64,000 nt of DNA from positions 3,558,566 to 3,622,565 of the forward strand of contig NZ_CP100762.1 of assembly GCF_024296665.1 (NCBI RefSeq). Reading direction: 5' to 3'. Positions 16,815 to 24,438 of the stretch are shown here, one piece after another (position 1 is the stretch's first letter; each line of letters opens with the position of its first letter). Origin of the DNA: Salinilacihabitans rarus. Lineage in GTDB: Archaea; Halobacteriota; Halobacteria; Halobacteriales; Natrialbaceae. The notes beneath the pieces are model-generated. The model made no database searches and was not told where the DNA came from. It was given only the letters and a program-made list of their open reading frames with translations. The position numbers were made by a program, and so were the translations under genes.

Positions 16815-17723
16815 TTACGGTTCGCCGCCGAGACGGTCGCGGACCGCCGAGAACGCGACCCGCGCCAGTCCGCCGGCGGCCGACAGCGCGAGGACCGCCG
16901 GGACGCCGACCTCGACGACGGCCTCGCGGTTCCCGCGGTGGAGTTCGTGCCGGAAGAGGAACCAGCGGCCGTCGGGGTCGCCGAGGACGACGTCGCCGGT
17001 GGCGAACGCGAGCGAGGCGAACACCAGCGCGAACAGCCCCGCGACGACCGCGGCGAGCGCGTAGACGGCGCCGAGAGAGAAGGCGGCCAGCCGGGGCGAA
17101 TCGAACGCGCTCCCGGCCGCGTCGGCCGGGCCGTAGATCCCCATCCCGTCCGCGCCGTCGGGGCGTTCGCCGACGCGGACCGACGAGGGGTACCGCAGCA
17201 GGACGGCAGCCATCCAGAGGTCGCCGATCGACCCCGCGGCGTTGGCCGCGAGCGCGAGGGCGATCGGCTGGACGGGCAGGACCGGCAACAGCGCGAGGCC
17301 GGCGAGCGTGATGACCACGAACGGTGCGAGCAGGACGGCGAGCATCTCGTCGCGCGCGTAGGTCGTCCCCTCGGTCCGCGCGTAGGCGTACGGCAGCAGG
17401 AACCCCGAGACGCCGACGCCGTACTCGGGGCGGCCCCCGTAGCGGGCCATGAACAGCCCGTGGAGCAGTTCGTGCGGGACGACGACCAGCGCGACCAGCG
17501 CCAGCAGCGTCGCGACCAGCGGGAGGAGGTCCGGCCGCGAGGAGGCCGAGACGACGATCGGTTCGAGCGGGCGGCCCTCGACGGCGGCGACGACGGCCCC
17601 GAAGAGGTACGCGAACGCGAAGAAGCCGGTCGTGGAGACGACGACCCAGCGCGCCGCGACGGCGCGGGCCGGCCGGAACTCCGCGAGCAGCGTCTCGCCT
17701 TCGACGTCGGTCTCGCGGCTCAC
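16815..17723 (-). CDS. Membrane metalloprotease-like protein (DUF3267-like zincin)
   Basis: A GTG at 17723 (VSRETDVEG) is chosen, giving 302 residues. The frame stays open further upstream to 17828 but that part is non-helical and unconvincing. Hydrophobic segments surround a zinc-binding HELLH at residues 84-88 (VVPHELLHGLFMARYGG). A second conserved block, ANAAGSIGDLWMA, could supply the third ligand (Asp), as in DUF3267 and site-2-protease-like families. It would be an intramembrane or membrane-associated zinc peptidase of unknown substrate. The PadR-like gene follows 33 bases downstream on the same strand. Confidence 0.72.
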   Translation of the reverse strand: MSRETDVEGETLLAEFRPARAVAARWVVVSTTGFFAFAYLFGAVVAAVEGRPLEPIVVSASSRPDLLPLVATLLALVALVVVPHELLHGLFMARYGGRPEYGVGVSGFLLPYAYARTEGTTYARDEMLAVLLAPFVVITLAGLALLPVLPVQPIALALAANAAGSIGDLWMAAVLLRYPSSVRVGERPDGADGMGIYGPADAAGSAFDSPRLAAFSLGAVYALAAVVAGLFALVFASLAFATGDVVLGDPDGRWFLFRHELHRGNREAVVEVGVPAVLALSAAGGLARVAFSAVRDRLGGEP

Positions 17724-17826
17724 GCCACCGACTCCCGAGGGGACGCCCAAAGCGATGTCGGTTCCGCCCCCGCGGGCTGAATACGTAGGGCCAAGCGTGT
17801 TTCCCGGGTCGGCCGTACCGCACGCC

Positions 17827-18387
17827 ATGGCAGACCGGATCCCCGCCGACCGGGCGTTCGACGACGTCTTCGCGGACGCGCTCGCGAGCGTCCCGGAGGA
17901 GCACCGCGACCCCGAGCGGTTCGTCCCCGGCGTCGGGCCGCTCTCGGCGGCCGTGATGCTCGTCGGCGAGGCCCCGGGCGGTCAGGAGGTCGCGCAGGGC
18001 GAGCCGTTCGTCGGACGGGCCGGCGAGCAACTCGATCGAGCGCTCGCGGCGATCGGCCGCGACCGCGGGGACCTCTACGTCACCAACCTCGTGAAGGTGC
18101 GCCCGCCGGAGAACCGCGACCCCCACGTCGCCGAAATCGCGGCCTGGCGGCCGGTACTCGACGCCGAGATCGAGCGCGTCGACCCGGCCGTCCTCGTCCC
18201 GCTCGGGAGCTTCGCGACGGACGCGATCCTCGACGTCGACGGGACGATCACCGACCTCCACGGCCGCGAGGTCGAGCGCGAGGGACGGCTCGTCGTCCCG
18301 TCGTTTCACCCGGCGGCGGCGCTGTACGACCGGAGCAAGGTCGAGGCGATCGAGTCGGCCCTCGCGGCGGCGTTCGAGGCGGCGTAG
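17827..18387 (+). CDS. Uracil-DNA glycosylase superfamily protein (family 4-like) without Fe-S cysteines
   Basis: From the ATG at 17827 the protein has 186 residues. It has the family 4/5 landmarks VGEAPGGQE (motif 1, residues 46-54), PFVGRAGEQLD, VTNLVKVRPPENR and the motif 2 region PSFHPAAAL (159-167). Family 4 enzymes remove uracil from DNA and carry a 4Fe-4S cluster held by four Cys. Here the whole protein contains no Cys. Val91 replaces the Cys of the usual K-C-R-P-P, Trp107 replaces the next one, and there is no N-terminal C-x-x-C. It is either a cluster-free glycosylase or a derived family member with another activity. Confidence 0.85.
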   Translation: MADRIPADRAFDDVFADALASVPEEHRDPERFVPGVGPLSAAVMLVGEAPGGQEVAQGEPFVGRAGEQLDRALAAIGRDRGDLYVTNLVKVRPPENRDPHVAEIAAWRPVLDAEIERVDPAVLVPLGSFATDAILDVDGTITDLHGREVEREGRLVVPSFHPAAALYDRSKVEAIESALAAAFEAA

Positions 18388-18437
18388 CGTCGGGTCGAAC
18401 CGACACGTTTCCGTCCGTCCCGTCCCGACCACCCGCC

Positions 18438-18716
18438 ATGGCAGACGAGCGAACGGCCGAGGCCGCCGGCGTGACCGCGACCTACCGCGAGACGGAGACC
18501 GAACGGCTCCTCGTGTTCGACCGCGACGGCCGGACCGCGGCGGTCGCCCAGAACCGCGACGGGTACGCCATGCTCGCGGTCAGGCGGGCGGCCGACGGCG
18601 ACGAACTCGAACGGTACTACGGCTTCGAGATGGCCCTCGACCACGCCGCGGAGTTGCTGGGCGTCCCGCCACAGGACCTGCCGGTGCCGGCGGCGGCCGC
18701 GGACATGGGCATGTGA
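18438..18716 (+). CDS. Small haloarchaeal hypothetical protein, 92 residues
   Basis: This is a soluble acidic protein with an antiparallel-strand feel (GVTATYRETETERLLVFDRDG, TAAVAQNRDGYAMLAVRRAA) and a helical end (FEMALDHAAELLGV). No motif is recognised. It follows the glycosylase gene by 50 bases and may be co-transcribed with it. It converges with the zinc-finger gene at 18718, with one base between the stops. Confidence 0.65.
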   Translation: MADERTAEAAGVTATYRETETERLLVFDRDGRTAAVAQNRDGYAMLAVRRAADGDELERYYGFEMALDHAAELLGVPPQDLPVPAAAADMGM

Positions 18717-18717
18717 G

Positions 18718-19032
18718 TCAGGTCACGACCGCGTAGACGAACAGCAGGCCGAAGTACGTCGCGACCACCGCGGCGAGCGCGAGCAACCGGAACCGGCGCA
18801 ACTCGGCGCCCTCGGCGTCGTATGCCGCCTCGAACGCCGCGCGCTCGCTCGCGTCGATCCGGTCGGGGTGGGAGTGCCCGAGGTGGAGCGTCCGCAGGCG
18901 CTCCTCGGGGAACGGCCGGTCGCAGTAGGGGCAGGCGACGGCGGCCGCGTCCGCCGGGACGGCGGTCTCGGGGTCGTCGCGGTCGGCGGCGCGAGGCTCC
19001 GGCCGGCTCACGGGTCCGACGACGCGCCCCAC
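18718..19032 (-). CDS. C2H2-type zinc-finger protein with C-terminal membrane anchor
   Basis: This 104-residue protein has one clear zinc finger, CPYCDRPFPEERLRTLHLGHSH (C-x2-C-x12-H-x3/5-H), at about residues 33-55. After a charged linker (FEAAYDAEGAELRRFR) comes one C-terminal membrane helix (LLALAAVVATYFGLLFVYAVV). The finger would face the cytoplasm if the tail is inserted conventionally. The role is unknown. It lies divergently from the heme O synthase gene; genes of this shape next to ctaB could take part in oxidase assembly, which is inference from position only. Confidence 0.7.
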   Translation of the reverse strand: MGRVVGPVSRPEPRAADRDDPETAVPADAAAVACPYCDRPFPEERLRTLHLGHSHPDRIDASERAAFEAAYDAEGAELRRFRLLALAAVVATYFGLLFVYAVVT

Positions 19033-19103
19033 GGTGATGGCTCTTGGCCCGCGTCGCGTCGCGCGAGGGTCCCGTCGGAGGCCGCGCCCGCAAAAGCGAG
19101 GTT

Positions 19104-19113
19104 CCTATATACG
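19104..19113 (+). promoter_or_regulatory. TATA box of the heme O synthase gene
   Basis: CCTATATACG lies 28-37 bases before the GTG at 19141 and fixes that start. Confidence 0.65.
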
Positions 19114-19120
19114 CGGAGTC

Positions 19121-19134
19121 GTACGGTTCCGTAC
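19121..19134. promoter_or_regulatory. Palindrome GTACGG-TT-CCGTAC at the heme O synthase transcription start
   Basis: Two perfect 6-base arms around a TT centre lie between the TATA box and the GTG start, over the expected transcription start. The position is that of a repressor operator; the cognate factor is unknown. Confidence 0.4.
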
Positions 19135-19140
19135 GTAGCC

Positions 19141-20580
19141 GTGGATACCGAGGCCTTCCCCCGACCGATCGGGACGCGACCCCGTTTCTCGGCGCTGCTC
19201 GCAGCCACTGCGCTCGGCGTCTACCTCCTGCTGGTCGTCGGCGCGACGACGTCGCTCACCGACGCCGCCGCGGCGTGTACGACGTGGCCGACCTGCCACG
19301 CGCCGACCGACCCGCTGAGCCAGACCGAACTCGCGATCGCGTGGGGCCACCGCCTCGCCGCCGCCGTCGTCGGCCTGCTCGTCGTCGCCTCGACGGCGGT
19401 CGGCGTCCTCGGCGACGCCCCGCGGCGCGTCCGTGCCGCGCTGGTCGCCGCGTTCGTCCTCTACGTCGTTCAGGTGGGCGTCGGCGCGCTGACGGCTGTC
19501 GACGGCCCCGGCGCGATCGCTCCCGGCCTGCACCTCGCGCTCGGCGTCGTCATCCTCTCGGCGGTCGTCGTCGCGCTCGCGTGGGACCTCGAAGCCGCCA
19601 CCGGGACCGACGACGAGGCGACCGACCCCGCACCCGAGCCGGCCCCGGACCCCCTCGCGGACGAGGAGGCGACCCCGCGGCGACTCCCCGAGGGCGGCCT
19701 CGCCCGCGCCCGACTGACCGCGGTCGCCTACGTCAGGATGATGAAACCGCGGCTGATGTGGCTGCTCTGTCTCGTCGCCGCGGCCGGGATGGCGCTGGCG
19801 GCCGGCCCCGACCTCGACGCCCACACCATCGTCGCGACCCTCGGCGGCGGCGTCCTCGCGATCGGCGCGAGCGGCACTTTCAACCACGTCCTCGAACGCG
19901 ACGTCGACCGCCGGATGTCGCGGACCGCCGACCGGCCGCTCGCGACCGACCTGATCCCCGCGCGGAACGCGGTGCTGTTCGGGCTGTTCCTCGCGGCCGC
20001 GTCGACGACCGTCTTCCTCTCGATCAACGCGCTGGCCGCGGGGCTTGGCCTCGCCGCGATCCTCTTTTACAGCGTCGTCTACACGCTGGTTCTCAAGCCC
20101 AACACCGTCCAGAATACCGTCATCGGCGGCGTCGCGGGGGCGTTGCCCGCGCTGATCGGCTGGGCGGCGGTCACGAACGAGATCGGCGTCCCCGCGCTCG
20201 CGCTCGCCGGCGTCATCTTCCTCTGGACGCCCGCGCACTTCTACAACCTCGCGCTCGCCTACCGCGACGACTACGCCCGCGGTGGCTTCCCGATGATGCC
20301 GGTCGTCCGCGGCGAGACCGAGACCCGAAAGCACATCCTCTACTACATCGCAGCGACGTTCGTCGCCACGGTCGCGCTCGCCTGGCTTACCGACCTCGGG
20401 GCCGTCTACGCCGTCACGGTCGTCGTCTTCGGCGGGGTCTTCCTCCGGTACGCCGTCTCGCTGCACTTCGAGCAGACCGACTCGGCGGCGTTCCGCGCGT
20501 TCCACGCCTCGAACGCCTTCCTCGGCGCCGTGCTGGTGGCGATCCTCGTCGACGCACTCGTCGCGCTGCCGGCGTTCTGA
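19141..20580 (+). CDS. ctaB: Heme O synthase (CtaB) fused to a half-length CtaA/COX15-like domain
   Basis: The GTG at 19141 gives 479 residues. Residues 1 to about 150 hold four membrane helices of the CtaA/COX15 type, with the paired-Cys loop ACTTWPTCHAP and the heme-ligand-like His in WGHRLAA and GLHLALG. Only one of the two four-helix halves of CtaA is present. After an acidic linker (about 155-190), residues 195-479 are a UbiA-fold prenyltransferase. This carries MMKPRLMWLL, NHVLERDVDRRMSRTADRP (first Asp motif) and YRDDYARGGFPMMPVV (second). CtaB converts protoheme to heme O by farnesylation for terminal oxidases. The N-terminal half may bind heme or help the next step. A fused form of this kind is known in haloarchaea. 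Confidence 0.9.
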   Translation: MDTEAFPRPIGTRPRFSALLAATALGVYLLLVVGATTSLTDAAAACTTWPTCHAPTDPLSQTELAIAWGHRLAAAVVGLLVVASTAVGVLGDAPRRVRAALVAAFVLYVVQVGVGALTAVDGPGAIAPGLHLALGVVILSAVVVALAWDLEAATGTDDEATDPAPEPAPDPLADEEATPRRLPEGGLARARLTAVAYVRMMKPRLMWLLCLVAAAGMALAAGPDLDAHTIVATLGGGVLAIGASGTFNHVLERDVDRRMSRTADRPLATDLIPARNAVLFGLFLAAASTTVFLSINALAAGLGLAAILFYSVVYTLVLKPNTVQNTVIGGVAGALPALIGWAAVTNEIGVPALALAGVIFLWTPAHFYNLALAYRDDYARGGFPMMPVVRGETETRKHILYYIAATFVATVALAWLTDLGAVYAVTVVVFGGVFLRYAVSLHFEQTDSAAFRAFHASNAFLGAVLVAILVDALVALPAF

Positions 20581-20732
20581 CGGCGCCGATCGGGTAATTT
20601 CCGTTTACCGCTCCAACCGAGCGTTAGCTTCGCGACGACGGCGGGGCAAGCGGGTCGCCGTCGTCCGATCCACGGCGCGCGGCCAAAACGATCGCGCTCC
20701 TTTTTGCCGCTACTCGTGCCAGCGACGGCCGC

Positions 20733-21212
20733 ATGAGCCAGCCATCCGACGACCCCACGACGGACGCGGACGCGACGACCGCCGAGGACGAGCGCGCGAG
20801 TGCCGGCCGTCGAGGCCGGGACGACGGCGACCTCCGGGGCAAGCGGCTGCTCAGCGGCTTCGTCTCCGTGATCGGCCTGTGGATCGCGCTCTCGCCGACC
20901 GTCTACGAGACGACGCAGGCCGGCCTCTGGAACAACGCGGTCGTGGGCGCGGCGATCTTCCTCGTCGCCGGCTACAACTTCTACCGGATCGGGACGCTGC
21001 GCGCGTCGAGTACGGCCGCGATGGCGCTGGTCGCCCTGCTGGGGCTGTGGTCGGCGGTCGCCCCGTTCGCGATCGAGATGATAGACCAGGGGATCTTCTG
21101 GAGCACCGTCGTCTCCGGGGCGGCGATCGCGCTGCTTTCGGCGTACGTCGCGTACGCCTCCGGCGAGAGGCGCGCGGAGCGGGCCGCCGAACCCGCCGAA
21201 GGCGTCAGGTGA
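20733..21212 (+). CDS. SPW-repeat membrane protein
   Basis: The protein has 159 residues. About 45 charged N-terminal residues precede two SPW-like repeats of two helices each. The first is SGFVSVIGLWIALSPTVYE and the second LVALLGLWSAVAPFAIEM, where the eponymous S/A-P-x motif ends the first helix of each pair. Four membrane segments result. The family has no defined biochemical role. A T-rich CCTTTTTGC about 30 bases upstream is a possible promoter. It is convergent with the aldo/keto reductase gene. Confidence 0.75.
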   Translation: MSQPSDDPTTDADATTAEDERASAGRRGRDDGDLRGKRLLSGFVSVIGLWIALSPTVYETTQAGLWNNAVVGAAIFLVAGYNFYRIGTLRASSTAAMALVALLGLWSAVAPFAIEMIDQGIFWSTVVSGAAIALLSAYVAYASGERRAERAAEPAEGVR

Positions 21213-21229
21213 CCGGCCGAGAAGGAGGC

Positions 21230-22234
21230 TCAGTCGCCCCCGGCGCCGTTCCGGGCGGCGTCGATCCGCTCGAACTGTTCGTCGCTGAGCGAGAGGTCGA
21301 CGGCGCCGACGTTCTCGTCTAGCTGGTCGACGGTGCGCGCGCCGACGATGGGGACGCAGGTGAACCGATCCTGATCCATCAGCCAGCGCAGCGAGACCTG
21401 CGAGGGCGTCGCGTCGACCTCGTCGGCGACCGACTCGACCGCCTCCAGTACGTCCCACGCGGTGTCGGTGGCGTAGTACTCGCCGAAGCGCTCGGTGAGG
21501 CTGCCCCGGGAGCCGTCGGGCGCCTCGACCGAGCCGTCCGCGGCGCGCTCGTACTTGCCGGTGAGGAAGCCGCCGGCCAGCGGCGAGTACGGGCAGACCG
21601 CGAGGTCCCGGTCGGCACAGACGTCGAGGTAGTCGCCGACCTCGTCGTAGTGGGCGGCGTTGACCATCGGCTGGGTCACCTCGAACCGTTCGAGGCCGTC
21701 GACGTCGGCGGTCCAGAGGGCCTTCGTGAGTTGCCAGGCGGCCATCGTCGAGGCGCCGAGATAGTGGACTTTCCCCTCGCGGACGAGTTCGGTGAGCGTC
21801 CGGAGCGTCTCGCGGATCGGCGTGTTTTCGTCCCAGCGGTGGATGTAGTAGAGGTCGAGGTAGTCGGTGCCGAGGCGGTCGAGCGTCCCCTCGATCTGCG
21901 CCCGGACGTGTTTGCGCCCGAGTCCCGAATCGTTCGGGCCGGGGTCGCCCCAGCCGTCGAACGGGAAGTAGACCTTCGAGGCGAGCACGAAGTCCTCCCG
22001 GTCGTGGTCTTCGAGCCACTCGCCGATGTACTCCTCGCTGGTCCCGTGTGGCGTCCCGTAGACGTTGGCGGTGTCGACGAAGTTGATGCCGCGTTCCCAC
22101 GCCGCGTCGAGCAACTCGTGGGCCTCCTCGCGGTCCGTCTCGACCACGCCGTCGGACTCCTTGGCGAACCGCCAGGTTCCGAAACACAGTCGCGAGACGG
22201 TCGTACCCGTGTTACCGAGCGTGACGTACTCCAT
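21230..22234 (-). CDS. Aldo/keto reductase
   Basis: From the ATG at 22234 (MEYVTLGNTGTTVSRLCFG) the protein has 334 residues, the size of AKR enzymes. The catalytic tetrad is visible: Asp and Tyr in NFVDTANVYG, Lys in LASKVYF and His in YYIHRWD. The cofactor end is present in SPLAGGFLTGKY and VPIVGARTVDQLDEN. It reduces aldehydes or ketones with NAD(P)H in a TIM-barrel fold. The substrate is unknown. An in-frame extension of 22 codons to 22300 has no conserved features and was rejected. Confidence 0.93.
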   Translation of the reverse strand: MEYVTLGNTGTTVSRLCFGTWRFAKESDGVVETDREEAHELLDAAWERGINFVDTANVYGTPHGTSEEYIGEWLEDHDREDFVLASKVYFPFDGWGDPGPNDSGLGRKHVRAQIEGTLDRLGTDYLDLYYIHRWDENTPIRETLRTLTELVREGKVHYLGASTMAAWQLTKALWTADVDGLERFEVTQPMVNAAHYDEVGDYLDVCADRDLAVCPYSPLAGGFLTGKYERAADGSVEAPDGSRGSLTERFGEYYATDTAWDVLEAVESVADEVDATPSQVSLRWLMDQDRFTCVPIVGARTVDQLDENVGAVDLSLSDEQFERIDAARNGAGGD

Positions 22235-22341
22235 GGCAGCGGGTTCACGTGCGAGTGTGAAAACCGATGGGGAAGCGGCGATCGGGCGACCGCATGTCAC
22301 ACCACCGAAAGGATTCTAAGCCACACCGCGGTAGTCGGCGT

Positions 22342-23403
22342 ATGGACGTCCCCGAACCGCGGGAGATTTCGGACGCGACCCTCGCGGAGATGGTCCGGAC
22401 GGTCGAACCGACGTGGGACCTCCGGGAGGCGGTCCCGGTCGAACGCGGCTTCTGTTCCGTCTCCCGCGTCGTCGTCGACGACGGCGGCGCGAGCCGTACG
22501 CTGTACCTGAAGGCGTCGCCCGACGGGGACCCCCGGTCGATCCCGACCGAGGCCCGGCTTCAGGCGGTCCTCGACGCCCGCACGTCGATTCCCGTCCCCG
22601 AGGTGCTCGGCGTCGTCGACGACGGCGACGCCCTCCCGACCCCGTACTACCTCATGACCGCCCTCCCCGGCGAGGCGGTCGCCTACGAGCGCGTCTGTCG
22701 GCTCGACGACGACGCGCTCCGGCGACTCGCCCGGGAGACGGGGCGGTACCTCGCCGAGTTGCACTCGGTTCCGGCGGTCGATCGGTTCGGCCTGGTTCGC
22801 CACGACGGCCCCGAACTGACCGGCGAACGGCCGAGCGGCGATCCGAGGCCCCTGACCGTCGCGGGGTCCCGGGAGGAGTGGCCGTCCTACCTGCGCGAGT
22901 ACGCCGCCCGCGAACTCGACCGGCTCGCTGACTCCCGGTTTTCGGACCTGGCGTCCGACCTGAACCGGTGGGTCGAGAAGCGACTCGACGCCCTCCACGG
23001 ACCGTTCGAGCCGGTTCTGGGGCGCAACGACCACGGACTGCACAACCTCCTTGTCGACCCCGAAACCGGCGAGATCACCGCGGTGCTCGACTGGGGGTAC
23101 ACGCTCGCCGCGCCCGCGGCCTTCGATTTCGAGTTCGCGGTCTACATCTACGGCGGGGCCTTTCTGGCGGGTCTCCCCGACGTCCCGGACCGGCGTCCGC
23201 TGGTCCGCGAGGCGATGCTGTCGGGCTACCGGACGGCCGCGCCGGACCGCGCCGAGGCGGTCTCGACCCCGGTCCCGCTCTACGGAGCGCTGGCGGCGGC
23301 CCGCATCATGAACGACTTCCGCCACCTCGACGTGCCCGACGGGTGCGAAGCGGCGGTGATGGATCGTATCAGGGCGGACGTCCGCAGTCTCGTCGACGGC
23401 TGA
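22342..23403 (+). CDS. APH-family phosphotransferase (kinase-like) with altered Brenner motif
   Basis: The ATG at 22342 gives 353 residues with the aminoglycoside-phosphotransferase/choline-kinase-like order. RGFCSVSRVVVDDGGASRTLYLKAS is the N-lobe with its Lys, followed by PTPYYLMTALPGEAV (hinge), GRNDHGLHNLLVDP (catalytic loop) and AVLDWGYTLAAPAAFDFEF (metal Asp and following helix). The canonical H-G-D-x4-N catalytic loop reads R-N-D-x4-N here, so the Asp and Asn are kept and the first His is replaced. It probably phosphorylates a small molecule. Resistance to aminoglycosides should not be assumed. Start spacing and high G/C third positions support the gene. Confidence 0.82.
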   Translation: MDVPEPREISDATLAEMVRTVEPTWDLREAVPVERGFCSVSRVVVDDGGASRTLYLKASPDGDPRSIPTEARLQAVLDARTSIPVPEVLGVVDDGDALPTPYYLMTALPGEAVAYERVCRLDDDALRRLARETGRYLAELHSVPAVDRFGLVRHDGPELTGERPSGDPRPLTVAGSREEWPSYLREYAARELDRLADSRFSDLASDLNRWVEKRLDALHGPFEPVLGRNDHGLHNLLVDPETGEITAVLDWGYTLAAPAAFDFEFAVYIYGGAFLAGLPDVPDRRPLVREAMLSGYRTAAPDRAEAVSTPVPLYGALAAARIMNDFRHLDVPDGCEAAVMDRIRADVRSLVDG

Positions 23404-23416
23404 CCCGCCGGCCCGC

Positions 23417-24373
23417 TCAGCGGACCGCCGGCAGCACCTCCTCCTCGTAGAACTCGATCGCCGCCTCCTGGTCGTCGCCGATCTGGTGGACGTAGACGTG
23501 GTCGAAGCCGGCGTCGATCGCCTGCCGGATCGACTCGACGTGCGCGTCCGGATCGGGACTCGTGACCGTCGATCCCTCGGCGACGTCCTCGGGTTCGACC
23601 ATCGCGGCCGCCTGCTCGAAGTGTGCCGGCGTCGGCAGTTCCTGGCTCAACTCGCCGGAGAGCGCCGTGTTCGGCCACCGCTCGTACACCGTCTCGACGG
23701 CTTCCTCCTCGGTCTCGGCGTAGCAGACGTCGAGTTGTGTGTACGTCGGCCCCTCGCCGCCGGCGTCGGCGTAGGCCTCGCGGACCGCCTCCTGCGGGCC
23801 GACCGTCCAGAGGCCGTCGCCCGCCTCGGCGGCCATCCGGGCGGCCTTCGGACCGAACGCCGAGACGACGATTTCGGGGATCTCGTCGGGTGTCGTGTAG
23901 AGTCTGGCGTTCTCGACGGTGTAGTGCTCGCCACGGTGGCTCGTGTTCCGCCCGGTCCAGAGTTTCCGCATGACGTCCATCGCCTCCTCTAGCATCTCGA
24001 GGCGGACCTCGTGTTCGGGCCAGCGCGCACCCGTCACGTGCTCGTTCAGGTTCTCGCCGGTGCCGACGCCGAACGTGAATCGGCCGTCGGCCATCACCTG
24101 GACCGTCGCGACGGCGTGGGCGACGTTGACGGGGTGGATGCGGATCGTCGGACAGGTGACGCCGACGCCGATCTCGATCTCGTCGGTCGCGCGGGCGATC
24201 GCGCCGAGCGTCGACCAGACGAACGGCGCGTTCCCCTGTGCCGAAATCCACGGGTGGAAGTGATCCGAGATCGAGACGAAGTCGAAGCCGGCCGCCTCGG
24301 CCCGGACGGCGACGTCGACGAGGCGATCCGGGCCGTGTTCCTCGCTCGAAAGAGTGTAACCGAGACTCGTCAT
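23417..24373 (-). CDS. F420-dependent LLM-class (luciferase-like) oxidoreductase
   Basis: The protein has 318 residues with the bacterial-luciferase TIM-barrel layout: MTSLGYTLSSEEHGP, FDFVSISDHFHPW, ARATDEIEIGVGVTCP (strand with cis-peptide region), FTFGVGTGENLNEHVTG and EIVVSAFGPKAARMAAEAGDGLWT. These GTGE(N)LNEH and SAFGPKAA motifs resemble the F420-dependent glucose-6-phosphate dehydrogenase-like group (TIGR03557 type). It would transfer hydride between F420 and an unidentified substrate in the cytoplasm. It is a single gene, convergent with the phosphotransferase. Confidence 0.88.
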   Translation of the reverse strand: MTSLGYTLSSEEHGPDRLVDVAVRAEAAGFDFVSISDHFHPWISAQGNAPFVWSTLGAIARATDEIEIGVGVTCPTIRIHPVNVAHAVATVQVMADGRFTFGVGTGENLNEHVTGARWPEHEVRLEMLEEAMDVMRKLWTGRNTSHRGEHYTVENARLYTTPDEIPEIVVSAFGPKAARMAAEAGDGLWTVGPQEAVREAYADAGGEGPTYTQLDVCYAETEEEAVETVYERWPNTALSGELSQELPTPAHFEQAAAMVEPEDVAEGSTVTSPDPDAHVESIRQAIDAGFDHVYVHQIGDDQEAAIEFYEEEVLPAVR

Positions 24374-24438
24374 GGGCGGCCCGCTACCACGAACGGGCGC
24401 CTAACGGTTGAGCCTGCGAGGGCAAGAAGGCGGGCGGG

